Numbered from the stretch's first letter, positions 25,984 to 35,565 are shown. The stretch is 64,000 nt of DNA from Acidimicrobiaceae bacterium (GCA_003142095.1 PLON01000016.1:78949-142948); one strand, 5' to 3'. Notes: generated by a model not told the origin, from the letters alone. Made by a program: numbers and translations.

Positions 25984-26562
25984 CTAGTCATTTTCGACCG
26001 TGTAGTCCCAGTCGGCGACAACGTGTTTCTGATCGGGGGCCCACTGCATCATTCCCTCGCCCACCAGCTCATAGGCCCGAAGCCGGAACGTGAGGGTCTC
26101 TCCGGGATGGAGCACCGTCGGTGGCGGTCGTTCGCCGGGGACCAGTCCCATCAAGAAGACCGCACCGAGGTGGTCGACCGAGTGGAAGTCGGCAATTGAT
26201 ACGGGCACGTTGGCGCTGGCGTCCTTCATCGTTACGGTCCAAGTACACGTGGTCGCTGCGGGCTGGTCGGGCAACCCTTCGCCGGGGACGACTGGACCAC
26301 TTACCGTCACTCGTACGTGAAACTGTGTCGTATCAACGTCGACGGGCAGTCCCTCAATCTGCAACGCCGGCTTCGACATCGTCCCGACCAACGCTTGGTC
26401 GACCTTAGGATCAAGGGTTTTCTTCGGAAGAAACGATGGGTAGACGGCTGCAGTAGAGCCACATCCGGCGAGAACGAGAGCGCACAGCAACCCCGCGACA
26501 ACCGGCTTGACGCCAAGCTCAGTGGCCCGGCGCCAAGCGCGCGTTGCTTCGTTCTGTCTCAC
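25984..26562 (-). CDS. lipoprotein of unknown function
   Basis: 192 aa. N-terminal helix ending in the lipobox LAGC (Cys about 34), so anchored to the outer face of the membrane. The rest is a beta-rich domain (FHVRVTVSGPVVPGEG, CTWTVTMKDASANVPVSIADFHSVD) resembling immunoglobulin-like secreted domains. It lies 24 nt behind the large phosphoesterase gene on the same strand, so co-expression is likely. No family recognised. Confidence 0.72.
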   Translation of the reverse strand: MRQNEATRAWRRATELGVKPVVAGLLCALVLAGCGSTAAVYPSFLPKKTLDPKVDQALVGTMSKPALQIEGLPVDVDTTQFHVRVTVSGPVVPGEGLPDQPAATTCTWTVTMKDASANVPVSIADFHSVDHLGAVFLMGLVPGERPPPTVLHPGETLTFRLRAYELVGEGMMQWAPDQKHVVADWDYTVEND

Positions 26563-26586
26563 ATCCGTATCAATCTGAACATCCGA

Positions 26587-29532
26587 CTATCCGTTGGCGC
26601 CGTTTGCTCCGTTCGCGCCCGGTCGACTGAGGCCCCCGTTCGCGCCATTGCCACCGTTGCCTCCGGGCTTTGAGCGATTCCCATCACCGCCGTTGCCGCC
26701 GTTGCCGCCGTTACCAAACAAACCGTTGCACGGAGGCGAATCGTTCGCCGTCGTCGAAGAGCCCGACACCGTGTACCACGCGCCGGCACTCCACTCTTCT
26801 GGTGGGCACGCGCCGTTACCTGCGTTGCCGCCGTTGCCGCCATGGCCGGCGAGGGACCTTCCGTCGCCGCCTCGTCCTCCGTTGCCGCCGTTGGTCGCAC
26901 AACCGGGCGCGCCACCCGTCCCGCCGGTGCCGCCGTTACCACCTCTACCGTCTTGACCATTTGCCCCCGCCCGTCCGAGCCGGGCAAACGAAGGACAGTA
27001 CACCGTGCTGGACCCTGTGCCACCGACCGCTGAGTAACCCGCGGGGAACGTCACCGCCGTGAATGACTCGGCGGTAAACACGTCAGGCCCGAAGGACGCC
27101 AGACCGGCCTGCGCGGCGTAACCCAGGTGGCCTTTGCCGTCGAGGCCACCACAGACCGTTCCCGCCACCAGCGGAGTGTCCGCGTTCGAGGGCTCGCTGC
27201 AGGTCTGACCCGTGAGCATGAGGTCTTCCATGGTGCGCAGCGTGCTGTAGTGGTTGTAGTAGGTGTTAGAGACCGTTCCGGGCTTGATAAGTGGGCTGAT
27301 CAAGACGGTTCCGGTGTCACCGCCACCGGGGGTGAAGTCGGTGGGGTCGTACAGCGGGTCCGCGGTCACGCACCCGGACGTCGCCGTCGCCGCTTCGCTG
27401 CCGCTCGGGCACGCCGCGGTGCCGACGGTGGAGGTTGCGCCCTCGGCACTGAGCGTGATGGTGCTGTCAAACCCGGCCGCCAACGTTACGGGCTGACCCG
27501 AATCGTTCAAGAGCTGAAAGCTACCGATCCAGGGCTTCGCGTAGTTGTTCGACGCCGTCGTGGTGCTTGCGTTCGACGCAAGGGACACGGGTCCCGTGTC
27601 GCTCACGGCGCCGACAAAGGTGCCACTCGGGATCCCGGTGCCCGAGACGAGTCGACCGGTGTCGTCGGCGTTGATCTTGGAGTCGTACACCATGCTCGAA
27701 CCGGGCGACACGAGGGCCGGTTCGGTAGCCGTTCCCGGCGATCCGCTGAGATACGGACTCTCGCCCGTAAGACCCGTCGGGCGATCAATAAATCCCGACG
27801 CCCCGGGACCGGGTTGCAATTGCTGACCGGCACTGTTTGTAACTTCGGGGTCGTTCGGTCCCGTCGGCTCGGTGTCCACGTTGGTGCCGTTCAAATTCTC
27901 ACCGGCAGCATCGGCGAGAACGCCGTACGCGCCGTACAGAGAATTTGCGCCGGGCGCGGTCGTGCCAGCTGACCCGAAGGTCGGTGCATCAGCGGGCGCC
28001 GAGGCGGTGGTGACGTCGCCGGGAGCGGGCACGTTGTTGAAGCTGTTACCCACCGTGAACGGCGGATTGGCTTCGTCGAACGTGATATCAATCAGCCCCC
28101 CGTCGGCGAACGCCGCGGAGCGCTCAATGAGTGGAATGTAGTAGCGGAGAAACAGGTCAGCCGCGTACAGCCCGCCGGTGTAGTTCAGGGGCGTCGTCGC
28201 TTCGGGATCGTACGTGGGTACACCCGCGGGGTCATAGTTTGGCGATCCGTTGGCGTTGAAGGCTCCCGACAAGTTGTTACCTTGACACGTCGCATCGTGA
28301 GCGTCACTGCAGTTGTCGGGTGTAATCCAGTTAAACGCGGGGACCTCGTTCGCCGGGAGGCTGAGGTCGTGCGCGAGACCGTAGGTCGGGTCATCAAGGT
28401 TGGCCACGTGGTTAGCGTCACAGTTGGTGTCTGACGTTCCGGCCGTCGAAGCACTCGGACCGTCGTACTCAGACGTGGTGGGTACATTCAGCGCCGGCTG
28501 TGCCCGGTAGGTCACGCTGTTTTGGGTACCCGCTGATTCACCCGTGAGCGACGTAAACCACCCCGGAGGAAAGTGTTTCCCGACGTACTGGTCGGCGGGA
28601 TCGCCGTTGGCGTTGGCGTTGGCGGGTTGGGCGCCCGTGTAACTCGTCACGTCGCCGGCCGGTGCCACCAGGTTTGACGGGTTCGTCACGGGATTAGCGG
28701 TACTTGATCCCGGATACCCGCACGCTCCGTCGTCGCGACCGGGAACCGTGTCGGTGACCCCGGGGGTCGTGCCCGTGACGTAGGTCGCCGATCCCACGGG
28801 CTGGGCACCGCCGAGGTCTTGGGCGTAGGCCTTCCACGACACACCCGCCGCGTTGTACTGATTAAAAATGGTGGAGACGTCAGTGGGATACGCGCAGCCG
28901 TTACTGCCCAACGCAGCGTTCACTCCGCCGTGCACCAACAACTGACCGTAGTTACCGTTTCCCGCTCCGGTCGCGTTCGCCGCCGTCGTGTAGGTGCCGC
29001 TCGCGCCCGCCGTCGCGTCCGTATCGGTCGACGTGCCGACCGTTCCCGTCGTGATGATGCCGCTGTTGTTATTGGTCATATTGGCCGACGTGGAACAGTC
29101 GTCCTGCACGTCGTACGACGGAGCCTGACCCGATACCAGCGAGATGTAGTTGTCCATGCTGAAGTGGCCGGTTCCGTAGTAGTTCGTCAGCAACGCTCCC
29201 TGCGCGGGGAGCGTCTGCCACAGGTAACTGTTCTGATTGAGTCCCGTAAAAATCTCGTCGTACGACTTGTTCTCGAGGATGATGAGCCACACATGTTTGA
29301 TCGCGCCAACGGGCGTACCCGTAGAGGTGATGACACATTGCGTAGCAAGGGGCGAGCCGCCCTTAGGCGACTCGAGGCTGCTGCCCGCGGGACAGCTTGT
29401 CGTTGTTGCGGACGAGGTCGTCGTCCCCACGATCGTCGTCGAAATACCCACACCTGAAACTGTGGCCATCAAGACGGCAACTAGCAGTACAACCGCCCGA
29501 GGGCGGAATTTGGTTGAGTGTAAGAGTTTCAT
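26587..29532 (-). CDS. secreted phosphoesterase (PLC/AcpA family) with PGRS-like glycine-rich tail
   Basis: 981 aa from ATG 29532; GTG 29541 is possible. Signal peptide, then an alkaline-phosphatase-fold phosphoesterase domain (PF04185): WLIILENKSYDEIF near residue 85, TGHFSMDNYISLVSGQAPSYD, NWITPDNCSDAHD and DITFDEAN hold the expected metal-site residues. It is enlarged by several Ser/Thr/Gly-rich inserts. The last ~125 residues are GGNGGNGG/GANGANG repeats with a few Cys, like mycobacterial PE_PGRS tails, running to the stop codon. Likely hydrolyses phosphate esters or phospholipids at the cell surface. Confidence 0.82.
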   Translation of the reverse strand: MKLLHSTKFRPRAVVLLVAVLMATVSGVGISTTIVGTTTSSATTTSCPAGSSLESPKGGSPLATQCVITSTGTPVGAIKHVWLIILENKSYDEIFTGLNQNSYLWQTLPAQGALLTNYYGTGHFSMDNYISLVSGQAPSYDVQDDCSTSANMTNNNSGIITTGTVGTSTDTDATAGASGTYTTAANATGAGNGNYGQLLVHGGVNAALGSNGCAYPTDVSTIFNQYNAAGVSWKAYAQDLGGAQPVGSATYVTGTTPGVTDTVPGRDDGACGYPGSSTANPVTNPSNLVAPAGDVTSYTGAQPANANANGDPADQYVGKHFPPGWFTSLTGESAGTQNSVTYRAQPALNVPTTSEYDGPSASTAGTSDTNCDANHVANLDDPTYGLAHDLSLPANEVPAFNWITPDNCSDAHDATCQGNNLSGAFNANGSPNYDPAGVPTYDPEATTPLNYTGGLYAADLFLRYYIPLIERSAAFADGGLIDITFDEANPPFTVGNSFNNVPAPGDVTTASAPADAPTFGSAGTTAPGANSLYGAYGVLADAAGENLNGTNVDTEPTGPNDPEVTNSAGQQLQPGPGASGFIDRPTGLTGESPYLSGSPGTATEPALVSPGSSMVYDSKINADDTGRLVSGTGIPSGTFVGAVSDTGPVSLASNASTTTASNNYAKPWIGSFQLLNDSGQPVTLAAGFDSTITLSAEGATSTVGTAACPSGSEAATATSGCVTADPLYDPTDFTPGGGDTGTVLISPLIKPGTVSNTYYNHYSTLRTMEDLMLTGQTCSEPSNADTPLVAGTVCGGLDGKGHLGYAAQAGLASFGPDVFTAESFTAVTFPAGYSAVGGTGSSTVYCPSFARLGRAGANGQDGRGGNGGTGGTGGAPGCATNGGNGGRGGDGRSLAGHGGNGGNAGNGACPPEEWSAGAWYTVSGSSTTANDSPPCNGLFGNGGNGGNGGDGNRSKPGGNGGNGANGGLSRPGANGANGANG

Positions 29533-29687
29533 AAGGCGCACGGTAACGAGCGCGGGTTATCTGCATCCCTCCGGCACGACACAAGAAAGCAACATTATTG
29601 TGATCAGTCCAATCGATCCCGACGCGCTCGAACCACCTCGTCGAAATCTTCACGCTCGGATGCGGGCGAGATGTGCAAGGGGACTGA

Positions 29688-30230
29688 TCAGTTGACGGGT
29701 GGTGTCAGCGAGGCACCGAGTGCGCGGATTTTGGCCATATCCGAAGGCGGCACCGATTTTTGAAGCGAAGGGCAGAGTGTGAGGAGCGCTACCGCGTCGA
29801 CGGCGTTGAAGGTCGTCACGGACATCGGAAGGCCGGTCTGTGCCTCGACGTGCTGAGCGCCGAGGACAACAGACACCATCGCATCGTCGATGTCGCCATC
29901 GCGCTTCAAGAATGAACAAAATGCCGATCCGTCGGTGAGGAGCGAGCGAAGGGCCACGTTTCCAGATTTTTTCTCGTAGGCAACGAGGGACGGGTCGACC
30001 TCGGTGACCTCAGCCAAGAATTTTCCATCCGCGACGACAGACTCGTCGGACGTTGTGGGCGGCGTCGATGACGACGGAAGGGCCGTGTGTAGCGGGAGCG
30101 AAGTCGTCGTTGCGGAGCGCGCAGAACTGTCTGCATTGCGACTCCACACCCATACGCCTGCTACAACCATCGCGACGACGATCAAGCACGCAAAGAGAAT
30201 CACCCAACGGGGGGGCCGTCGTATGGTCAT
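29688..30230 (-). CDS. membrane-anchored small protein, DUF732-like outline
   Basis: 180 aa. One N-terminal transmembrane helix (WVILFACLIVVAMVVAGVWVW), a Ser/Thr/Pro linker, then a roughly 100-residue helical domain with two Cys (FCSFLKRDG and TLCPSLQ) that could form a disulfide outside the cell. The two-Cys helical pattern recalls small mycobacterial DUF732 exoproteins; that resemblance is weak. Upstream of the phosphoesterase on the same strand. Confidence 0.65.
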   Translation of the reverse strand: MTIRRPPRWVILFACLIVVAMVVAGVWVWSRNADSSARSATTTSLPLHTALPSSSTPPTTSDESVVADGKFLAEVTEVDPSLVAYEKKSGNVALRSLLTDGSAFCSFLKRDGDIDDAMVSVVLGAQHVEAQTGLPMSVTTFNAVDAVALLTLCPSLQKSVPPSDMAKIRALGASLTPPVN

Positions 30231-30307
30231 GGTTCTCGTAATCTATCGGGCCACGGACATCACCAAGTGACGTTTCTACGCGCGTTCAGTGATGCGGGCA
30301 GTACTGA

Positions 30308-30487
30308 CGATCGCAACGAATTCACTTTGCGAATGAAGCATCTCCGCGATACGAAACACGCAAGGACGGATTCAAGTTCGTCGGAGCGACAATTTGTTAC
30401 GCCTTCATGCAAGCGAGCGGGATGGTCAACGACCACGTCCGCGAGTGTTTTCGATTGGACGAAATCGAAGCTCTCCCTAACGCATAA
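30308..30487 (+). pseudogene. tag: C-terminal remnant of DNA-3-methyladenine glycosylase I
   Basis: Between an upstream TGA (30305-30307) and TAA 30485-30487 the frame encodes, from 30368, GFKFVGATICYAFMQASG followed by MVNDHVRECFRLDEI. This is the strongly conserved C-terminal block of Tag (DNA repair, removal of 3-methyladenine). No start codon and none of the N-terminal two thirds are present, since the minus-strand 180-aa gene lies immediately left. So a truncated dead copy. Confidence 0.75.
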
Positions 30488-30510
30488 TCGGCGAAGGGAT
30501 ACGGACGCAA

Positions 30511-31413
30511 TTACTCCACCTGCGGTTGAGCGGGCTGTCGATGACGTGCAGCAACCACGGCGATGGCCGAGAGACCGACAATGACACCTCCGACCTGCAG
30601 CAGCGAAAGAGATTGACCAAGGATCGGAATTGCTAACACCGCCGCGACCAGTGGCGCGAGACAACTGATCGCCGAGGAGATCGACGCGTCCACAAAACGG
30701 TGGGCCCAGTTCATCACGAGGTGTCCGCTACCCGGCACGACCGCGAGTAGCACGATCCAGAGCCAGTCACTCACGTGAATTCGGCCAAGCGATTGGCCCG
30801 ACAGTAAAACGATGGGCGTCGCGCCCAACGCAGCAAATATTGTCACTCCCGCCGTGTACTGCATCGCGTCGTGCATCTCACGCGCGTGCTTCGAGACGAG
30901 CCAGTACGCCGAGAAGCTCAACAGTGCGCCCACGGCCAAGAGGTCACCCAGGACGCGGTCATGACCCGCCGCCCCGGGACCGAGGACGGCGACGGAGACT
31001 CCCGCCATGGCGAGAATGATCCAGCCAACATCGGCGCGGCTCATACGCTCACCGAAAAGAGGGCGCGCCACGATCAAAACCAACGCTGGCTGAAACGCCC
31101 CGATCAGCGACACATCCACGATGCTCGTGAGCCGCACCGCGCTGTAAAACATGGTCATGTCGCCCGCCAAGAAGAGGCCGCCCAACCACGTTGCGCGCAG
31201 CGTTGACCACGTGAGACGCTTCCCCAGGGCGTAGGTGATGATGGTCAGGACGACCGCGCCGAGCCACAGGCGATAGAACGCGACGACTAGCCCTGAGGCG
31301 AAGGTCAGGGCGGCGAAGATGCCACCGAAGCCCCAGAAGACGGCGGCGACTGCCGATGCGCTCAGTCCGAGAGTCGAACGCTGGGTATCGGAATTAATGA
31401 GATATCGAGGGGG
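30511..31413 (-). CDS. EamA/DMT-family transporter lacking a standard start codon
   Basis: 300 codons, about ten hydrophobic segments in two EamA halves: a full-length drug/metabolite transporter. The frame is open from 31413 and encodes a normal first helix (LSASAVAAVFWGFGGIFAAL), yet no ATG, GTG or TTG occurs before TTG 31185, which would delete about 75 residues. An ATG at 31417 overlaps the upstream TGA (ATGA) but is one base out of frame and reads only MTPSISH-stop. So either an ATT/CTG start, or a one-base indel near the 5' end. It follows mmsA by 22 nt on the same strand. Confidence 0.75.
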   Translation of the reverse strand, partial: PPRYLINSDTQRSTLGLSASAVAAVFWGFGGIFAALTFASGLVVAFYRLWLGAVVLTIITYALGKRLTWSTLRATWLGGLFLAGDMTMFYSAVRLTSIVDVSLIGAFQPALVLIVARPLFGERMSRADVGWIILAMAGVSVAVLGPGAAGHDRVLGDLLAVGALLSFSAYWLVSKHAREMHDAMQYTAGVTIFAALGATPIVLLSGQSLGRIHVSDWLWIVLLAVVPGSGHLVMNWAHRFVDASISSAISCLAPLVAAVLAIPILGQSLSLLQVGGVIVGLSAIAVVAARHRQPAQPQVE

Positions 31414-31435
31414 TCATAAAACAACGGAGAAGTGG

Positions 31436-32959
31436 CTACTTCCCTCCCGCTGCGGATTGACCACTGGGCGCACTGCTCGGAAAGTTGAGCGACGAGTGGT
31501 GCTGGCCGATGTTCTGCCATCGACTCGTGACCGCCTTACCTCGGGTGTAGAAGCGCACGCCATCGGGACCGTACACGTGCAAGTCGCCGAACAGCGAGCT
31601 GTTCCACCCACCGAAGGAGAAGTAAGCGACGGGGACAGGAATGGCGACGTTGATTCCCACCATGCCCGCATCTACTTCCGTTTCGAATCGCTGGGCGGCG
31701 CCACCGTCACCGGTAAAGATCGCGGCTCCGTTGCCGTAGCCGTTGCGGTCGATCAGACCCAGCGCATCGTCCAGCGTGTCGACCCTCACGAGGGAGAGCA
31801 CGGGACCAAAGATCTCGTCGGTGTAAACCTTCATATCTTCCGTGACGTTGTCGATGAGACACGGCCCGAGCCAGAAACCGTTCGGATCACCCGCGATCTT
31901 GGGCTCGCGGCCGTCGATGGCCACGCTCGCGCCTTCGCCTTCTCCGATGCCGAGGTACGAAGCGACCTTGTCACGATGCTCTGAAGTAACGAGCGGGCCC
32001 ATCTCGGACGCCGCATCAGTACCGGGACCGACGGTGAGTCGCGCCACACGAGCCTTGATGCGTTCGACCAATTCGTCACCGCACCCTCCGACCGCCACGA
32101 GCACGGACGCGGCCATGCAGCGCTCGCCGGCCGAGCCGAATCCCGCACTTACGGCAGCCTCGGCTGCGTCAGCGAGATCGGCGTCGGGCAAGACGACCAT
32201 GTGGTTCTTCGCTCCACCGAGGGCCTGGACGCGCTTACCTTCGCGCGCTGCTGTTTCGTAGATGTAGCGAGCGACGGCGGTCGATCCGACGAAACTCACC
32301 GCCGCAATGTCGGGGTGAGTGAGAATGCGATCGACCGCGACACGATCACCTTGGACGACGTTGAAGACACCGTTCGGCACTCCCGCTTCGGCGACCAGTT
32401 CGGCCAACAATATCGATGCCGAGGGGTCTTTCTCTGACGGCTTCAAGACAAAGGTATTGCCCGTCGCAATCGCGAGAGGGAACATCCACATCGGCACCAT
32501 GACCGGAAAGTTGAACGGGGTGATTCCCGCGACGACACCGAGTGGTTGGCGCAGCGAATGCACGTTGACGCCCGTCGAAGCGTTCTCGCTGAACTCGCCT
32601 TTCAACAGTTGTGCGATGCCGCACGCGAACTCGACAACGTCAAGTCCCCGGGCCACTTCTCCCGCCGCGTCACTCTTCACTTTGCCGTGCTCAGAGACAA
32701 TGAGATCGCCCAGTTCTCCGGCGTGAGCCACCACGAGTTCGCGCAGAGCGAACAGCGTGGCCGTACGCTTCGCGAGCGACGTCGCACGCCACGCGGGGAA
32801 CGCGGCCTTGGCCGCTGCGACTGCGGCGTCGACTTCTGCGACGGAGGCGAAATCAACTTCGCCGCTTTGCGCACCGGTCGAGGGATTGAAGACTTTGCCG
32901 TGACGCTCCGCGTCGCCGATGAAGGGCTTTCCGTCAATCCAGTGCGTGATGCGTTTCAT
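31436..32959 (-). CDS. mmsA: CoA-acylating methylmalonate-semialdehyde dehydrogenase
   Basis: 507 aa from ATG 32959, with GAGAGG upstream. ALDH fold: ITPFNFPVMVPMWMFPLA (Asn), GSTAVARYIYETAAREGKR and catalytic Cys in GERCMA. The NFPVMVPMWMFP stretch and the missing general-base Glu (GGAKNHMVV in place of ELGGK) are features of MmsA/IolA, which make propionyl-CoA or acetyl-CoA from semialdehydes in valine, thymine or inositol breakdown. Context of acyl-CoA genes favours valine. Confidence 0.9.
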   Translation of the reverse strand: MKRITHWIDGKPFIGDAERHGKVFNPSTGAQSGEVDFASVAEVDAAVAAAKAAFPAWRATSLAKRTATLFALRELVVAHAGELGDLIVSEHGKVKSDAAGEVARGLDVVEFACGIAQLLKGEFSENASTGVNVHSLRQPLGVVAGITPFNFPVMVPMWMFPLAIATGNTFVLKPSEKDPSASILLAELVAEAGVPNGVFNVVQGDRVAVDRILTHPDIAAVSFVGSTAVARYIYETAAREGKRVQALGGAKNHMVVLPDADLADAAEAAVSAGFGSAGERCMAASVLVAVGGCGDELVERIKARVARLTVGPGTDAASEMGPLVTSEHRDKVASYLGIGEGEGASVAIDGREPKIAGDPNGFWLGPCLIDNVTEDMKVYTDEIFGPVLSLVRVDTLDDALGLIDRNGYGNGAAIFTGDGGAAQRFETEVDAGMVGINVAIPVPVAYFSFGGWNSSLFGDLHVYGPDGVRFYTRGKAVTSRWQNIGQHHSSLNFPSSAPSGQSAAGGK

Positions 32960-33074
32960 GAGACCTCTCAATGCTTGAATGTGTCGCCTAAAGGCTCTTT
33001 ACCCAGTGTGTCAGATCGGCCGATGATCCGGTCGAGAAACCAGGCATTGGAACGTCGCAGATCGGCGGAGGTTT

Positions 33075-34202
33075 TTAAGCGAAAGCTCCGCGGGCGCGTA
33101 GCGACTCGAGGCATTCATCGCTGAGTCCCCAGTGTCGGAGACTTTCAGCCGATTCAATCAACGTCGAAGACTCACCAATAGAGCCCGGTGTCTTCGAGAA
33201 CCGCGGCGCCGGATTGGGCTGAATAACCGGTTCGAGCGCAAACACGTCGCGCCCGGTGTTGTACGGGTGACGCGCCGCTTCGCGTGGTGACAGCACCGGC
33301 GTTACGCAGGCGTCAACATCGGCGAAGACTGCTGTCCACTCGTCGCGTGTCTTCATCACGAAGAGCGAAGCAAAGCGTTCTTTCATGGCGGGCCACTGAG
33401 CGCGATCCATTTGGGCCGGCAGATCAGCCGACTCGAGGCCGAGACCTTTAAGTAGCTCGTCGTAGAACTTCGCCTCAACGGCGCCGACCGCCACGTACTT
33501 CTGATCGCTCGTCTCGTACACGTCGTAGAAGTGCGCGCCCGTGTCCAAGATATTGACACCGCGCTCTTCGTGCCAGAAGCCCATATTCAGAAACGAGTGC
33601 ATCATCGTGAGCATCGAGGCCGATCCATCCACCATCGCGGCGTCAACGACCTGACCCTCGCCGGTTGTTCGTGCGGAGATGACGGCGGCGAGCATGCCCA
33701 TGACCAGAAACATCGCCCCTCCCCCAAAGTCTCCGACGAGATTCATCGGCGCGACGGGTCGTTCTCCCGCGCGACCGAGTGGCCACAGAGCTCCGGAGAC
33801 CGCGATGTAGTTGATGTCGTGACCGGCGCGTTCGGACAGAGGTCCGCTCTGGCCGTACCCGGTCATTCGCCCGTAGACGAGGCGCGGATTGCGTGACAAC
33901 AGTTCGCTCGGCCCGAGCCCTAGGCGCTCCATGACGCCCGGACGAAAACCCTCCATCACGGCGTCGGCGCGCTCAGTGAGTTCCAACACGAGTTCGCGTC
34001 CCGCATCACTCTTTAAGTCCACGGTAACTGACGATCGAGAGCGAAGTAAGAGATCCTCCGTCGGTCCCTGGGGCGCTGATGCGTTTCCACGCTCGAGTCG
34101 CAAGATGTCTGCGCCGAGGTCGGCCATGAGCATTCCCGCGTAGGGTCCGGGACCGATGCTCGCGAATTCAAGAACCTTTAGTCCCGTTAGCGGCCCGCTC
34201 AC
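33075..34202 (-). CDS. alpha-methylacyl-CoA racemase-like CaiB/BaiF protein
   Basis: 375 aa. GPLTGLKVLEFASIGPGPYAGMLMADLGAD, GHDINYIAVSGAL (the His-Asp of the racemase active site) and NLVGDFGGGAMFL (the second Asp) match AMACR/MCR rather than formyl-CoA transferase. It would interconvert (2R)- and (2S)-methylacyl-CoA so that branched chains can enter beta-oxidation. GTG start; no clear ribosome-binding site. Tandem with another family member, 44 nt downstream of it. Confidence 0.88.
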   Translation of the reverse strand: MSGPLTGLKVLEFASIGPGPYAGMLMADLGADILRLERGNASAPQGPTEDLLLRSRSSVTVDLKSDAGRELVLELTERADAVMEGFRPGVMERLGLGPSELLSRNPRLVYGRMTGYGQSGPLSERAGHDINYIAVSGALWPLGRAGERPVAPMNLVGDFGGGAMFLVMGMLAAVISARTTGEGQVVDAAMVDGSASMLTMMHSFLNMGFWHEERGVNILDTGAHFYDVYETSDQKYVAVGAVEAKFYDELLKGLGLESADLPAQMDRAQWPAMKERFASLFVMKTRDEWTAVFADVDACVTPVLSPREAARHPYNTGRDVFALEPVIQPNPAPRFSKTPGSIGESSTLIESAESLRHWGLSDECLESLRARGAFA

Positions 34203-34246
34203 GCAACGAGCCTAATGACGTTGATGGAGTAGAAGAAGGTTCGAGC

Positions 34247-35518
34247 TCACGCGACGTCCGGCGACTCGTCGTTGAGCTCTCTCAGAACACGTGCTGTCTT
34301 GCTGGCGACGAGAGACGCAATCTCGTCGCCGGAGTAGCCCAACTCGGTGAGGATCTCCACGGTGTGTTCGCCGACGAGCGGCGCGTGTCGTCGGACGGAC
34401 CCGGGTGTCGCGGACATCGTGACGGCGGGAGCAATCTGGCGATAGGCACCTACGACCGGATGAATGGCATCCTCGAGAACCCCGCGGTGCAACGTCGCAT
34501 CGTTCACAACATCGTCGAGTGACGGAACTGCGCTCGCCGGGATATCGTGCCGGTTGCAGATCTCGAGCCACTCTTCGGTCGTGCGCTCCGCGACGATCTC
34601 GGCCAGGTCACCAAAGACTCGATCGGCCTCGAGCAATCGGCTCTTGTGATCGGCGAACCACGGACGCTCCAGCAGGTCCATTCGATCGACCGCGCCGCAC
34701 AGCGCCGTCCAGTTGGCGTCCGTGTAGGGCATGATCGCGATGTAGCCGTTGAGAGTGCGATGCGGTCCTCGACGCGACGACATAATCCTGCTGTATCCCG
34801 CCGGACCACCGGGAATCGTCGCGCGACTGAGATGCTCCACCAGATTGAAGGACAACACGGCGTCGAACATCGGAACTTCCACTCGTTGTCCCTCGCCGGT
34901 TCGTTCGCGATGCACTAAAGCGGCGAGCACACCGTACGCAATCGTGAGTCCCACGACTTTGTCGCCAATGAGCGTCGGCATAAATGCGGTCTGGCCGAGA
35001 ACCTCGTGATTCAACCACGGGAGGCCCGTCATCGCTTGAATGATGTCGTCGTAGGCGGGTCGATCTTCGTCGTCACTGCCGAGGGCAAACCCTTGGGACT
35101 GGCAGTAGACCAGGTGTGGCATCGACGCTGACAGTTCTTCGTACGTCAAGCCCAGGCGCGCGAGAGGCGCTGGTCGGATGTTCGTAATGAAGACGTCACA
35201 CGTCGCGAGAAGTCGCAGAAGTACGTCGCGACCCTCCGGGGACTTGACGTCGAGACCGACCGAGCGCTTGTTGCGATGCAGGTTGAGGGCGATACCCGAC
35301 AGTTCCGGATCGGGACCGCCGCCCATTACACGGCTGCTGTCGATGACCCCATGTTCGACCTTGATGACGTCGGCGCCGAGGTCCCCGAGCAGTTGACCGG
35401 CGTAGGGACCCATGACCACCGCGGCGAGCTCGAGCACGCGAATGCCCGCGAGTGGTCCGGCCACGTTCGTCGTTGAGGCGTCGATCGAGCCGTCAACGGG
35501 CGAGGGGGAGTCGGACAT
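34247..35518 (-). CDS. CaiB/BaiF family CoA transferase
   Basis: 423 aa from ATG 35518, with GGAAGGA at good distance; upstream open frame is not coding. GPLAGIRVLELAAVVMGPYAGQLLGDLGAD, NLHRNKRSVGLDVKSPEGR and VEVPMFDAVLSFNLVEH are typical class III CoA-transferase segments, and the region after NKRS fits a transferase rather than a racemase. It moves CoA between carboxylic acids; substrates unknown. Followed by the racemase-like paralogue. Confidence 0.87.
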   Translation of the reverse strand: MSDSPSPVDGSIDASTTNVAGPLAGIRVLELAAVVMGPYAGQLLGDLGADVIKVEHGVIDSSRVMGGGPDPELSGIALNLHRNKRSVGLDVKSPEGRDVLLRLLATCDVFITNIRPAPLARLGLTYEELSASMPHLVYCQSQGFALGSDDEDRPAYDDIIQAMTGLPWLNHEVLGQTAFMPTLIGDKVVGLTIAYGVLAALVHRERTGEGQRVEVPMFDAVLSFNLVEHLSRATIPGGPAGYSRIMSSRRGPHRTLNGYIAIMPYTDANWTALCGAVDRMDLLERPWFADHKSRLLEADRVFGDLAEIVAERTTEEWLEICNRHDIPASAVPSLDDVVNDATLHRGVLEDAIHPVVGAYRQIAPAVTMSATPGSVRRHAPLVGEHTVEILTELGYSGDEIASLVASKTARVLRELNDESPDVA

Positions 35519-35565
35519 ACTGTCGTCCTTCCTATCATCGTCGCCGTTGATGCAGCGAATTCGAC

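Noticed and set aside
26590..26960. Repeated GCCGTTGCC-like units resembling a tandem-repeat array
   Set aside because: They are the reverse strand of GGN/GAN codons in the PGRS-like tail; spacing is irregular and there are no spacers, so not CRISPR.
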